NCBI RefSeq assembly: GCF_027622875.1
Contig: NZ_JAPZVP010000002.1
Coordinates: 360,527 to 424,526, forward strand
Length of the DNA stretch: 64,000 nucleotides
Source: Glycomyces luteolus
Lineage (GTDB): Bacteria; Actinomycetota; Actinomycetes; Mycobacteriales; Micromonosporaceae
Direction of reading: 5' to 3'
Below the pieces are notes generated by a model. The model saw only the letters and a program-made list of their open reading frames with translations. It was not told where the DNA came from and did no database searches. The position numbers and the translations under genes were made by a program. The stretch's first letter is position 1; every line of letters starts with the position of its first letter. Shown here in pieces: positions 34,659-43,412 of this stretch.

Positions 34659-34944
34659 GAATTGCTGACCCACATCAATGAGTAGTCCTTGGGCGCGTGG
34701 GTGTCAAGCGCCGCACGGCGTGTTGACGCCGATTCGTTATCTCGCCCCCTTGTGGGCGGCAATGCCCGCTATGTGTCCTGACTGGTTGGGGCCCTTGCGG
34801 ACTTCGAGGGTGAAATCCGACACGGCTGCGGCGGGGACTCGCCGCGGGCGGCCGGATCGGCCTGGGGCCGTGCCGTTCGCGCACGGCCTCCGCGGTTGGC
34901 GCAGGCGTGCCACACTTGCACCAGTCCAACCGTGAGGAGCGGGC

Positions 34945-35949
34945 ATGAGCGACGACCAGTCACCGGCCGAAGGCGGTCCGGTCGAGATCAGGGATTCGGC
35001 TCGCGGGCCGGTCATCTTGCGCGGCATATCGACTCGTGCCTGGGAGCACCCGGCCGACCGGGGCGCTCTGGTGGCGCTGCGGGAGCTGCGCGGCTTCGAC
35101 GTCGTCCTCCGGAAGGTCTCCGGGATGGTCTCCGAGCGGGCCCTGCGGCTGAGCCTCATGGGCTCCTCGATCCGCGTCGACCGACACCAGTATTCGCGGG
35201 TCTATGAGGCGTATCAGCAGGTGGGCGCGGTGCTCGACGCCCAGGAGCTGCCGGAGCTCTACATCACCCGCGACCCCGATCTGGGCGGGATGTGCATCGG
35301 CATCGACAAGCCGGTGATCGTGATCAACTCCGGCTCGCTCGACATCCTGGACGAGGCCGAGTTGAGGTTCCTGCTCGCGCACGAACTGGGGCACGCGCTC
35401 TCCGGGCACGGGCTGTACCGGACCCTGCTGATGGTGCTGGTGCGGCTGACCACCTCGGTGGCGTGGATTCCGGTCGGCGTGGTGGGCCTGCGGGTCATCA
35501 CCGCCGCCCTCTACGAATGGAGCCGCAAGTCCGAGCTCTCGGCCGACCGGGCCGGGGCGCTCGCGGTGCAGGACCCGGCCGCGGCGATCCGCGTCATGGC
35601 GAAGCTCGCGGGCGGCGGCGACCTGCACGACGTGGACACGGCCGCTTTCTTGGAGCAGGCCAGGGAGTTCGAGACCGGCGGGGACCTGCGCGACAGCTTC
35701 CTCAAGCTCATGCTGCTCGAGCAGCGCAGCCATGATTTCGCGGTGGCGCGGGCCGCCGCGGTCAAGTCCTGGATCGACGACGGGGAGTACCGGGAGTACC
35801 TCGCCGGGGACTACCCGAAGCGCGAGGACGACAAGGACGCCTCGATCGCGGCCGAGGCCAAGGCCGCCGCGAACTCGTACCGCACGGTGTTCCAGACCTC
35901 GGGCGACCCGCTCGCGAAGGTGCTGCGGAAGGTCCGCGAGGGCTTCTAG
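34945..35949 (+). CDS. M48-family zinc metalloprotease
   Basis: The 334-residue protein carries the gluzincin motif HELGHALSGH with two His ligands and the Glu base at about residue 147, and the third ligand in SELSADRAGAL. A hydrophobic hairpin at about 162-190 (LLMVLVRLTTSVAWIPVGVVGLRVI) is usual in HtpX/M48B-like proteases. N-terminal sequence VILRGISTRAWEHPADRGAL occurs in actinobacterial M48 proteins of unknown substrate. GAGGAG lies seven bases before the ATG. It ends at a strong bidirectional terminator. Confidence 0.9.
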   Translation: MSDDQSPAEGGPVEIRDSARGPVILRGISTRAWEHPADRGALVALRELRGFDVVLRKVSGMVSERALRLSLMGSSIRVDRHQYSRVYEAYQQVGAVLDAQELPELYITRDPDLGGMCIGIDKPVIVINSGSLDILDEAELRFLLAHELGHALSGHGLYRTLLMVLVRLTTSVAWIPVGVVGLRVITAALYEWSRKSELSADRAGALAVQDPAAAIRVMAKLAGGGDLHDVDTAAFLEQAREFETGGDLRDSFLKLMLLEQRSHDFAVARAAAVKSWIDDGEYREYLAGDYPKREDDKDASIAAEAKAAANSYRTVFQTSGDPLAKVLRKVREGF

Positions 35950-35958
35950 GCGCAACAG

Positions 35959-35993
35959 GAAACGGGCCGGTCCACTGAGGACCGGCCCGTTTC
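35959..35993. terminator. Strong bidirectional terminator
   Basis: A perfect 15-bp stem (GAAACGGGCCGGTCC and its complement) with loop ACTGA. A-tract and T-tract flanks make it effective in both directions, between the M48 protease and the convergent dipeptidase. Confidence 0.92.
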
Positions 35994-36000
35994 GTTCGCG

Positions 36001-37341
36001 CTATCGCTTGAGCTTCTCCAGCAGGAGCGCTTCGGCCACGCAGACCCGCTCGAACATCTCGATGTGGAGCGATTCGTTGGGGCCGTGCGGGTTCGAGTAC
36101 TGGTCCTCGACGCCCGTCACCAGGATCGCGGCCTCGGGGAACAGCTCCTGGAAGGTGGCGATCATCGGGATCGAGCCGCCCACGCCGATCTCCACGGGCT
36201 CCGTGCCGTCCCAGGCCTCCGCGAAAGCGGCGCGAGCGGCGTCGTAGGACGGGCCGGTCGCGTCGATCGAGCACGGGTCGCCCAGGCCCCCTTCGGGAGT
36301 GACGGTGACCTCGGCGCCCCAGGGGGCGTTGGCCCGCAGGTGCTCCTTGACGGCCTTGAGGGCGTTCGCGGCCGAGTCGCCCGCGGCGAGCCTGAACGAG
36401 ACCTTCGCGCGGGCGCGCGGCTGCAGGGCGTTCGCCGACTCCGCCGCGCCCGGCGCGTCGATGCCCAGCACCGTAGCGGTCGGCTTGGACCACAGCCGCT
36501 CGGTGAGCCGACCGGTGCCGATGAACTCGGCGCCCGGCAGCATCCCGGACTCCGCGCGCAGTGCCGCCTCGTCGTAGTCGAGGTCGCTGCTGCGGCCCGT
36601 GACGAGGCCCGCGACGGCCACGTCGCCGTTGTCGTCGTGGAGGGTGGCGATGAGCCGCGCGAGCGCGGTCAGCGCGTCGGGCACCGGCCCGCCGAACAGC
36701 CCGGAGTGCACCGCGCCCTTGAGGACGGCGACCTCCACGTACACGTTGATCACGCCGCGCAGCGTCGTCGTGAGCGAGGGGACCTCGGTGCGCCAGTTCC
36801 ACGAGTCGGCGATCACCACCACATCGGCGGTCAGGAGGCCCTGGTGCTCGCGAAGCAGCCCTTCGAGGGTGGGGGAGCCGAACTCCTCCTCGCCCTCGAT
36901 GAGGAGTTTCACGCCCACGGGAGGCTTCCCGCCGAAGGCGCGCAGCGCGGCGATGTGCGCCATCACCCCGGCCTTGTCGTCGGCGACGCCGCGGCCGTAG
37001 AGCCGCCCGTCCCTCTCGACCACGGTGAACGGGTCGGGCTGGTCCCACTTCGCGAGGTCGCCGACCGGCTGCACGTCCTGGTGGGCGTACAGCAGCACCG
37101 TCGGCTGGCCCGCGGGGGCGGGGAAGTGCGCGTACACGCTCGGCTGCCCGCCGCCGTGGGAGAGCTGCCTCGTCTCGGCCGCACCGGCCTCGTCGAGGAG
37201 CCGCTGGACGGCGTTCGCGCCCTGTCGGACCGGCTCGTGGTCGAGTCCTTCGAAGGCGATCGCCGGGATCTTGACGAGGGCCTCCAGGTCGGCGCGCACG
37301 GCAGGCATGGCGGCGCGCACCGCATTCACTACATCGCTCAT
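36001..37341 (-). CDS. M20-family dipeptidase
   Basis: The 446-residue protein has the di-zinc M20 set: YAHQDVQP (His, Asp), GRGVADDKAG (bridging Asp), EGEEEFGS (base Glu and Glu ligand), ADSWNWRTEVPSLTTTLRG (Asp ligand of the lid region) and a C-terminal His in NPHGPNESLHIE. The dimerisation domain lies at about 185-305. It matches the DapE/carnosinase-like dipeptidase group common in actinobacteria. Start ATG 37341 is eight bases after TAGACT; the open frame upstream is antisense to SURF1. Confidence 0.92.
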   Translation of the reverse strand: MSDVVNAVRAAMPAVRADLEALVKIPAIAFEGLDHEPVRQGANAVQRLLDEAGAAETRQLSHGGGQPSVYAHFPAPAGQPTVLLYAHQDVQPVGDLAKWDQPDPFTVVERDGRLYGRGVADDKAGVMAHIAALRAFGGKPPVGVKLLIEGEEEFGSPTLEGLLREHQGLLTADVVVIADSWNWRTEVPSLTTTLRGVINVYVEVAVLKGAVHSGLFGGPVPDALTALARLIATLHDDNGDVAVAGLVTGRSSDLDYDEAALRAESGMLPGAEFIGTGRLTERLWSKPTATVLGIDAPGAAESANALQPRARAKVSFRLAAGDSAANALKAVKEHLRANAPWGAEVTVTPEGGLGDPCSIDATGPSYDAARAAFAEAWDGTEPVEIGVGGSIPMIATFQELFPEAAILVTGVEDQYSNPHGPNESLHIEMFERVCVAEALLLEKLKR

Positions 37342-37377
37342 GGGGCGCAAGTCTAAGCCGGGTCTACACTCGGCGGC

Positions 37378-38187
37378 GTGACGCAGCGATACCGATTCGT
37401 CCTCGCACCTCGCTGGCTCGCGCTGACCGCGGCGGGCCTGGTGGTGATGGTCGTGTGCGTGCTGCTGTCCCAATGGCAGTGGGGCCGCGCCGTGCAGCGC
37501 GCCGCCGCGAACGAGGTCATCCAGGAGAGCCGGGTCGCCGCTCCGGTCGACGAGGTCCTGCCCGCCGGGGAGTCCCTCGACGACGATGACCGCTGGACCC
37601 TCGTCGAGGCCACCGGCGTCTACGACACCGAGCACGAGATCGTGCTGCGCGCCCAGACGAACAACGGCCTCAACGGCTTCGAGATCGTCACGCCCCTGGT
37701 CCTGGAGGACGGTTCGGCGCTCCTGGTCGACCGCGGCTTCGTCCCCTCCGAGTCCACGGGACACGTGCCCGAGTACCCGGCCGCGCCCGCGGGCGAGGTC
37801 ACGGTGACCGGCCGCGTCTACGAGTCCGAGCCCGAGGGCGGCTCGATCGCCGAGGTCGACGGGCGCCTGGAATCGCGTCGGCTGAGCCTCGAGATGTTCG
37901 AGGACCGCTACGACTACGAGCTGCGCGCGGCTTGGGTAGCCGACATCGAACCGGCCGAGGGCTTCACCGCCCTCGAGACCCCCTCGTTCAAGGACTGGCA
38001 GAACTACTCGTACGCGGTCCAGTGGGCGCTGTTCGCGGCCATGGTCCCGCTCGGCTGGGTCGTCCTCGCGCGCCGCGAGCGCCGCGACCGCGACGAAGCG
38101 GCCAAGGACGAAGCGCAGAAAGCAGCGGCCCCCGGCGAGGAGCCGGAGGCCGCTGAAGCGCCGGGGACGCTCAATCCCCGTACATGA
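37378..38187 (+). CDS. SURF1-family cytochrome oxidase assembly protein
   Basis: The 269-residue protein has two TM helices (residues 12-31 and about 222-240) around an extracellular domain, the SURF1 plan. Signatures are WQWGRAVQRAAAN after the first helix, VLRAQTNNGLNGFEIVTPLVLEDGSALLVDRGFVP, VTVTGRVYESEP and the second-helix motif NYSYAVQWALFAAMVPLGWVVLARRE. SURF1 helps insert heme a into the aa3 oxidase. An acidic tail (EEPEAAEAPG) is not conserved. GTG 37378 lies seven bases after TACACT, leaderless. The 3' end overlaps the convergent PBP gene by 17 bp. Confidence 0.92.
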   Translation: MTQRYRFVLAPRWLALTAAGLVVMVVCVLLSQWQWGRAVQRAAANEVIQESRVAAPVDEVLPAGESLDDDDRWTLVEATGVYDTEHEIVLRAQTNNGLNGFEIVTPLVLEDGSALLVDRGFVPSESTGHVPEYPAAPAGEVTVTGRVYESEPEGGSIAEVDGRLESRRLSLEMFEDRYDYELRAAWVADIEPAEGFTALETPSFKDWQNYSYAVQWALFAAMVPLGWVVLARRERRDRDEAAKDEAQKAAAPGEEPEAAEAPGTLNPRT

Positions 38188-40342
38188 TCTCGCGTGAGGG
38201 CGGGTTGAACTTGACCTCCTCCACGCCCTTCAAGGCGTCTTTGAAGATCTTCCCCACCGTTATCTTCGACGTGGTCGTGTTCGACTGGCCCACCGGATTG
38301 AAGATGTAGTCCGGATCGGCCATGAACGCCCCCACCGTCAACTGCGGCGTGTAGCCCAGGAACCACGAGGCCCGGTTGTTGTCCGTCGTACCGGACTTGC
38401 CCGCGATGGGCCGCCCGGCCAGGACGCCCACCACTTTCGAAGTGCCCCAGGGCCCGCACTGCGCGCCCTTGCGGGCGGTCTCGGTGACGCACCGGCCGGC
38501 GTCGGTCGCCGCCCGCGCCACGTCCTCGTCCAGTTCCTGGTGGCATCGCGGCGAGGCGGCGTCGAGCTCCTGCCCTTCGGGGCTGATGATGCGCAGCGCC
38601 GGTATCGGCTCGCAGTACAGGCCTTCGGCGGCGAGCGTGTTGAACACGTTCGTCATCTCGATCGGCTGCACGTCCGAGACGCCCAGCGTGAACGGCCCCC
38701 ATCCCGAGCGCCGCTCCTCCGAGGCGTAGTACGCGTCGCCCTCCGAGCGCCACTGCAGGCCCATCCGCTCGGCCATCTCGACGGTCTTGTCCGCGCCCAC
38801 GCGGTCGATGAGCTGCGCGAAGTACGTGTTCACCGACATCCCGAACCCGGACCACATGTCGCGGTTGCCTGCCATCGCGGCCGAGCCGTTCTTCGGGCAC
38901 CATCTCCCGCCGCAGGCCGTGGTCGACGAGACGAAGCTCGTGGCGACCCGCCCCGGCGAGTAGATGTTGTAGTTGAGCGGATAGCCCGCGTCGAGCGCCG
39001 CGAGCATCGTGAAGATCTTGAACGTCGACCCGGCCTGGTAACCCCCCTCCGCGCCGCCGCCGAGCACCGGGTTCACCGTGTTCGGGTAGTTGCCCTTGCG
39101 GTCGAAGGACGGGTTCGAGTGCGGCCCGTTGCGCTTCTGGTCGTAGGAGAAGACCCGGTTCAGGCCCAGCGCCTTGATCCGGCCCGTGCCCGGCTCCATG
39201 ACCACGGCGCCGTGCGCGAGCTTCGACTCCTTGCTCTTGCCGTCGTTGACGTGCTTGTTCGCCATCTTCTGCAGGTCGGGGTCGAGCGTGGTGATGATCG
39301 TGTACCCGCCTTGCCGCAGTTCGCGCTCGCGCTCGGCCGGGGTCGCGCCGAACGCGTCCTGCTCTCGCCACCAGCGGCGGAAGTAGTCGCAGAAGAACCC
39401 GAACTCGGCGGGCGTGCCCCCGACGCCGATGCACGAGTTCGGCGGGTCCGAGACGTCCAGTTCGATCGGCAGGCCGCGCACCTCGGAGGCGTCGCCCCGC
39501 GACAGGTAGTCGATGTCGACCATCCGGTCGAGCACCCAGTTGCGGCGCGCGAGGGCCTGGGTCTGGTCGGAGGTGATCGGGTCGTACGCCGACGGGGCCT
39601 GCACGAGGCCGGCGAGCGTGGCCGACTCCTGCAGGTTGAGCTCGGACGGGTGCTTGGAGAAGTAGACCTGGGCGGCGGCGAAGATCCCGTACGCGTTGTG
39701 CCCGAAGTAGGCCTGGTTGAGGTAGCGCTCGAGGATCTGGTCCTTGGTGAGCTGCTCCTCGACGGCCATCGCGAGGCGGGCCTCGCGGAGCTTGCGGACG
39801 GCGGTCTGCTCGGTGGCGGCGATGACCTCGTCGATGGTCTCGGCGTTGAGCTGGAGCGCGCCGCGCACGTACTGCATGGTGATCGTGGAGGCGCCCTGCT
39901 GGACCCCTCCGGAGGAGTTGTTGGCGACCATGGCGCGCACGATGCCCCGGTAGTCGACGCCGTTGTGCGTGTAGAACCGGGAGTCCTCGGCGGAGACCAT
40001 GGCCTGCTGCATGACGGGCGCGACCTCGTCGAGCGAGACGTGGCGGCGGAACTCGTCGTAGAAGAGGCTCACGAGTGTCTCGCCGTCGGCCGCGTACACG
40101 TACGAGGTCAGCGGCGGGTCGGTCTCGGTGACCTCCACGGAGAGCGTGTCGATCGAGTCGAACCCCGCTTTCGCGCTCAAGCCCGCCATGGCGGCGAGCG
40201 GGAACACCAGGGCCGCGATCGCGAGTCCGGCGAGCAGACTCGTGCGCAACAGGGCGTACACGCCTTCGGCAGATGGTCCGGGTTCGTCGCTCCCATGTGC
40301 GGACAGTCCGGGCACACGGTGCTGGCGGGGTCGATCGCGCAT
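38171..40342 (-). CDS. Class A penicillin-binding protein (transglycosylase/transpeptidase)
   Basis: The 723-residue bifunctional PBP has a short cytoplasmic tail, a TM helix at about 33-53, and a GT51 glycosyltransferase domain with AEDSRFYTH (Glu119), QGASTITMQYVR and LNQAYFGHNAYGI. The transpeptidase domain has STFK at about 437, SVN at about 501 and KSGTT at about 647. A Cys-rich insert (STTACGGRWCPKNG, SPRCHQELD) is typical of actinobacterial PBPs. It polymerises and cross-links peptidoglycan outside the membrane. No PASTA domains. The start GTG/ATG region is not fixed by a clear ribosome site. Confidence 0.93.
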   Translation of the reverse strand: MRDRPRQHRVPGLSAHGSDEPGPSAEGVYALLRTSLLAGLAIAALVFPLAAMAGLSAKAGFDSIDTLSVEVTETDPPLTSYVYAADGETLVSLFYDEFRRHVSLDEVAPVMQQAMVSAEDSRFYTHNGVDYRGIVRAMVANNSSGGVQQGASTITMQYVRGALQLNAETIDEVIAATEQTAVRKLREARLAMAVEEQLTKDQILERYLNQAYFGHNAYGIFAAAQVYFSKHPSELNLQESATLAGLVQAPSAYDPITSDQTQALARRNWVLDRMVDIDYLSRGDASEVRGLPIELDVSDPPNSCIGVGGTPAEFGFFCDYFRRWWREQDAFGATPAERERELRQGGYTIITTLDPDLQKMANKHVNDGKSKESKLAHGAVVMEPGTGRIKALGLNRVFSYDQKRNGPHSNPSFDRKGNYPNTVNPVLGGGAEGGYQAGSTFKIFTMLAALDAGYPLNYNIYSPGRVATSFVSSTTACGGRWCPKNGSAAMAGNRDMWSGFGMSVNTYFAQLIDRVGADKTVEMAERMGLQWRSEGDAYYASEERRSGWGPFTLGVSDVQPIEMTNVFNTLAAEGLYCEPIPALRIISPEGQELDAASPRCHQELDEDVARAATDAGRCVTETARKGAQCGPWGTSKVVGVLAGRPIAGKSGTTDNNRASWFLGYTPQLTVGAFMADPDYIFNPVGQSNTTTSKITVGKIFKDALKGVEEVKFNPPSREIMYGD

Positions 40343-40563
40343 ATATCCAGCCTAGGGCACATGCATGGCCCCAAGGTGAAAAAACTCACGACTGCTGGTA
40401 CTGCTTTCCTGAAGGCTCCGAACGTAATAGGAGCTCACATAACTCTGGTCCGCCCCGCATCGCGGGTTTCGCGTAACAGGCTCGCAATCCGCCGGATAGA
40501 TGCTCGCGACGAAACCCGCATACGCTTGTCGAGTCTTAACAGGGAGTGCTGGAGGAGGCACAC

Positions 40564-41757
40564 GTGTCGGTCTACGAGATCGGGCTGCGGCTGCAGGGCA
40601 AGTCGGTGCTCGTCGTCGGCGGCGGTTCCATCGCCGGGCGCCGGGTCCCCCGCCTGCTGTCCGCCGGTGCCCGCGTCCTGCTGGTCGCCCCCGAGGCCAC
40701 CACCACGCTCTCCGACTACGCGGCCGCCGGAGAGATCCAGTGGGAGCGCCGCGAATGGCGCTCCGGCGACGGCGACGACGCCTGGTTCGTGCTCGCCGCG
40801 ACCGACGCCCCGGATGTGAACGCGGCCGTGGCCGCCGAGGCCGAGGCCCGCCGCACCTGGTGCGTGCGCGCCGACGACGCTGCGGCCTCCGACGCCTGGA
40901 CCCTCGCGCACACCGAGTTCGACGGCGTCTCCGTCGCGGTCTCCGCCTCCGGCGACCCGCGCCGCGCCGCCTCGATCCGCGACTCGATCGCAGCGGGCCT
41001 GCGCACCGGCGACATCGATGCGCCTCGCAACCGCACCACCCGCCCCGCGGGCGTCGCCCTTGTGGGCGCCGGTCCCGGCGACGCCGACCTCATCACCCTC
41101 CGCGGCCTCGAACTGCTCCGCCAGGCCGAGGTGGTCGTCTCCGACCGGCTCGCCCCGCAGGAGCTGCTCGACATGCTCGGCGAGGACGTCGAGATCGTCG
41201 ACGCCGCGAAGCTCCCGTACGGGCGGCACACCACCCAGGAGCAGATCAACGCCGTCATGGTCGAACGCGCCCTCGAAGGCAAGTTCGTGGTGCGGCTCAA
41301 GGGCGGCGACGGCTTCGTCTTCGGCCGCGGCGCCGAAGAGCTCGACGCGTGCCTCGAAGCCGGGGTGCCCGTCGAGGTCGTCCCGGGCCTCTCCTCCTCG
41401 ATCGCCGGACCGGCCGCCGCCGGGGTCCCCGTGACCGAGCGCGGCGTCGTGCACGACTTCACCGTCGCCACCGGCCACGTCCCGCCCGGCCCGCTGAGCA
41501 AGGTCAACTGGGCCGCGCTCGGCGCCGGGCACGGCACCATCGTGCTGCTCATGGCCGTCAAGAACCGCGCCGCGATCGCCGAAGCGCTCATCGAGGGCGG
41601 CCGCGCCCCCGGGACCCCGGTGCGCATCGTCGAGAACGCGACCACCAAGAACCAGACCGTCCGGGAATGCGCACTCGCCGACCTCGGTGTCACCGAAGCG
41701 CACCACCCGTCCGTCATCGTCATCGGGGACGTCGCCGGGAGGGCCCGCGAACTGTGA
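40564..41757 (+). CDS. Siroheme synthase-like fusion: precorrin-2 dehydrogenase plus uroporphyrinogen-III methyltransferase
   Basis: GTG 40564 lies five bases after GGAGGAGG, so I start there (397 aa). Residues 1-150 are the CysG-B/Met8-like NAD domain (LRLQGKSVLVVGGGSIAGRRVPRLLSAGARVLLVAP). Residues about 155-395 are the SAM uroporphyrinogen-III methyltransferase: VALVGAGPGDADLITLRG, VVVSDRLA, GKFVVRLKGGDGFVFGRGAEE, VPVTERGVVHDF and TIVLLMAVKN. Together they make sirohydrochlorin for sulfite or nitrite reductase. The reductase genes are not in this window. Divergent from the PBP gene. Confidence 0.92.
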   Translation: MSVYEIGLRLQGKSVLVVGGGSIAGRRVPRLLSAGARVLLVAPEATTTLSDYAAAGEIQWERREWRSGDGDDAWFVLAATDAPDVNAAVAAEAEARRTWCVRADDAAASDAWTLAHTEFDGVSVAVSASGDPRRAASIRDSIAAGLRTGDIDAPRNRTTRPAGVALVGAGPGDADLITLRGLELLRQAEVVVSDRLAPQELLDMLGEDVEIVDAAKLPYGRHTTQEQINAVMVERALEGKFVVRLKGGDGFVFGRGAEELDACLEAGVPVEVVPGLSSSIAGPAAAGVPVTERGVVHDFTVATGHVPPGPLSKVNWAALGAGHGTIVLLMAVKNRAAIAEALIEGGRAPGTPVRIVENATTKNQTVRECALADLGVTEAHHPSVIVIGDVAGRAREL

Positions 41758-41784
41758 GTTCCCGCAGGTAAACACCAAGATTCG

Positions 41785-41823
41785 GGCGGCGTCGGAGGTT
41801 CACTCCGGCGCCGCCGCAGTTTT
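41785..41823 (+). terminator. Intrinsic terminator after the siroheme gene
   Basis: GGCGGCGTCGGAG (41785-41797) pairs with CTCCGGCGCCGCC (41803-41815) with one G-T pair and a 5-base loop, followed by GCAGTTTT. Confidence 0.85.
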
Positions 41824-41987
41824 ACCTGATCCACTCTTTACAAGCCCGACCACAGGCCGTAATATTCGTCCATCAACAGCGCAGCGATCGTTGCGCTAAA
41901 CCACCATGGTCACGTTCTGCACCACTGGTGTACTTCCATTCAAGCGGGCACGTCCCGCTGACCCTTATTGTCCTTTTTGGAGTGTGC

Positions 41988-43079
41988 ATGCGCATTCGTG
42001 AGTTCTCCGCTGAGCTCGCTTCGCGGCTCAAAGTCGCCTACGCGGTCCGGAATGTCGACCTGACATCACCCGGGCTGACCCTGGTCGACGGATGCGCGCC
42101 CCGACCCGGCCACATCCTGGCCGCACGGGTCGACGCGATCGGCCACCACAACTGGCTCGAGCTCGGCAACGGCCGCAAGGCCGCCATCTACCCAGGAGAC
42201 GAGATCCTCCTGGCCTTCGGCGAGCGCTACGCGCCCGACCAGTACGAGTCCCGCGTGCCCGAAGTCCTCGGCACCTCGGTGGACCTCGTCGCCGCGGGCG
42301 GCGTCGCGGGCGAGGTCCTCTCGCGCCACGGCGACATGCGCCCCCCGACCCGGCTCGAGCCGCTCGGGATCCTCGCCGACCGCGAAGGCGTACCGATCGA
42401 CCTGCGGCGCTACAGCGTCCTCGCGCCGTTCGGCCTCGGCGACCACCCGCCCGTGGTCTGCGTCGTCGGCACCTCCATGAACGCCGGGAAGTCCACCACC
42501 GCGGCCAGCGTGATCCGCGGCCTCTCGCGCGGCGGCCGCCGCGTCGCGGGCATCAAGATCACCGGCACCGGCGCCGGCGGCGACCCGTGGATGTTCCGCG
42601 ACTCGGGTGCGGTCGTCGCCGCCGACTTCACCGACGGCGGCTACCCGACCACCGCGGGCATCCCGGTGCCCGAACTCGCCGAGCTCGCCCAGACCCTCTA
42701 CCACCACGCCGCCGCGCACGACGTCGACGCCGTGGTCATGGAGATCGCCGACGGCATCCTCCAAGCCGAGACCTCGGCGCTGCTCGAGCACCCCCTGGTG
42801 CGCGAGCTCGTCGACGGCGTGGTCCTCGCCGCGGCCGACGCCGCCGGGGCCCGCTACGGCGCGCAGCACCTGCGCGCCCTCGGCCTCCCGGTGATCGCGG
42901 CCTCCGGCAAGCTCACCCAGTCCCAGCTCGCGATCCGAGAAGCCGTGGCGGGCATGGACGCCCCGGTCTACACCCCCGGCGAACTCGCCGAGGCGCATGT
43001 GGCCCAGGAGATCCTGACCCTCGCGGGCGTCGCCCGCACCCGCCGCGCAGGCGTCCTCGAACTCGGCGAGGCCGCCTAG
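41988..43079 (+). CDS. P-loop NTPase-like protein related to DUF1611
   Basis: I start at ATG 41988 because GGAG sits five bases upstream; the frame is open from 41928. The 363-residue protein has an N-terminal domain of about 145 residues (MRIREFSAELASRLKVAYAV, LAARVDAIGHHNWLEL, YPGDEILLAFGERYAPDQY) and a P-loop domain: VCVVGTSMNAGKSTTAASV, AGIKITGTGAGGDPWMFRDSGA, DAVVMEIADGILQ (Walker B-like). The second half resembles DUF1611 and MobB/CobB-like P-loop folds; DUF1611 includes DgcN of D-glutamate metabolism. No partner gene is adjacent. Function unassigned. Confidence 0.75.
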   Translation: MRIREFSAELASRLKVAYAVRNVDLTSPGLTLVDGCAPRPGHILAARVDAIGHHNWLELGNGRKAAIYPGDEILLAFGERYAPDQYESRVPEVLGTSVDLVAAGGVAGEVLSRHGDMRPPTRLEPLGILADREGVPIDLRRYSVLAPFGLGDHPPVVCVVGTSMNAGKSTTAASVIRGLSRGGRRVAGIKITGTGAGGDPWMFRDSGAVVAADFTDGGYPTTAGIPVPELAELAQTLYHHAAAHDVDAVVMEIADGILQAETSALLEHPLVRELVDGVVLAAADAAGARYGAQHLRALGLPVIAASGKLTQSQLAIREAVAGMDAPVYTPGELAEAHVAQEILTLAGVARTRRAGVLELGEAA

Positions 43080-43154
43080 CGAAGACCCATGCGAAGACGG
43101 GGAACGGCGGCGCACGAAGCGTCGCCGAGCAACACCACACAGGCAGACGACGAC

Positions 43155-43183
43155 GGCGGTGCGCCACAGCGCACCGCCATTTT
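43155..43183 (+). terminator. Intrinsic terminator
   Basis: A perfect 10-bp stem GGCGGTGCGC/GCGCACCGCC with loop CACA, followed by ATTTTGTGTT: textbook rho-independent form, after the DUF1611-like gene. Confidence 0.93.
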
Positions 43184-43412
43184 GTGTTGATAGGACGCCT
43201 TTTGTCATGCCTCACGTGTCGGTAACCTGACCTGCTTGGGCCACTTTGGGCGACCCCAGACCGATACGGGTTTGTGACAATGGCAGCCTAGTCCTGATTG
43301 CGCTGACGAATTAGGCTCGGGTTCGTGTGCCGCCCCCGAGGCACCAGGGGCCCTTCTGGCGCTCGCGCCCCGACAACCCGGCATAGCTGACCCCGCAGAG
43401 GAATTCCCCCTT
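43184..43412 (+). promoter_or_regulatory. Long upstream region of the envelope operon
   Basis: About 230 bp without a gene. TAGGCT at about 43312 and several GC inverted segments (GTGCCGCCCCCGAGGCAC at about 43327-43344) occur, so a structured leader of about 100 bases is likely. I see no match to a known riboswitch. Confidence 0.35.

Noticed and set aside
40384..40400. 13-base match GACTGCTGGTACT shared with the tRNA-Glu half at 59251, as a possible second att site
   Set aside because: Only the last three acceptor bases plus flank are shared and no T arm is present; a 13-mer match in 64 kb is expected by chance.
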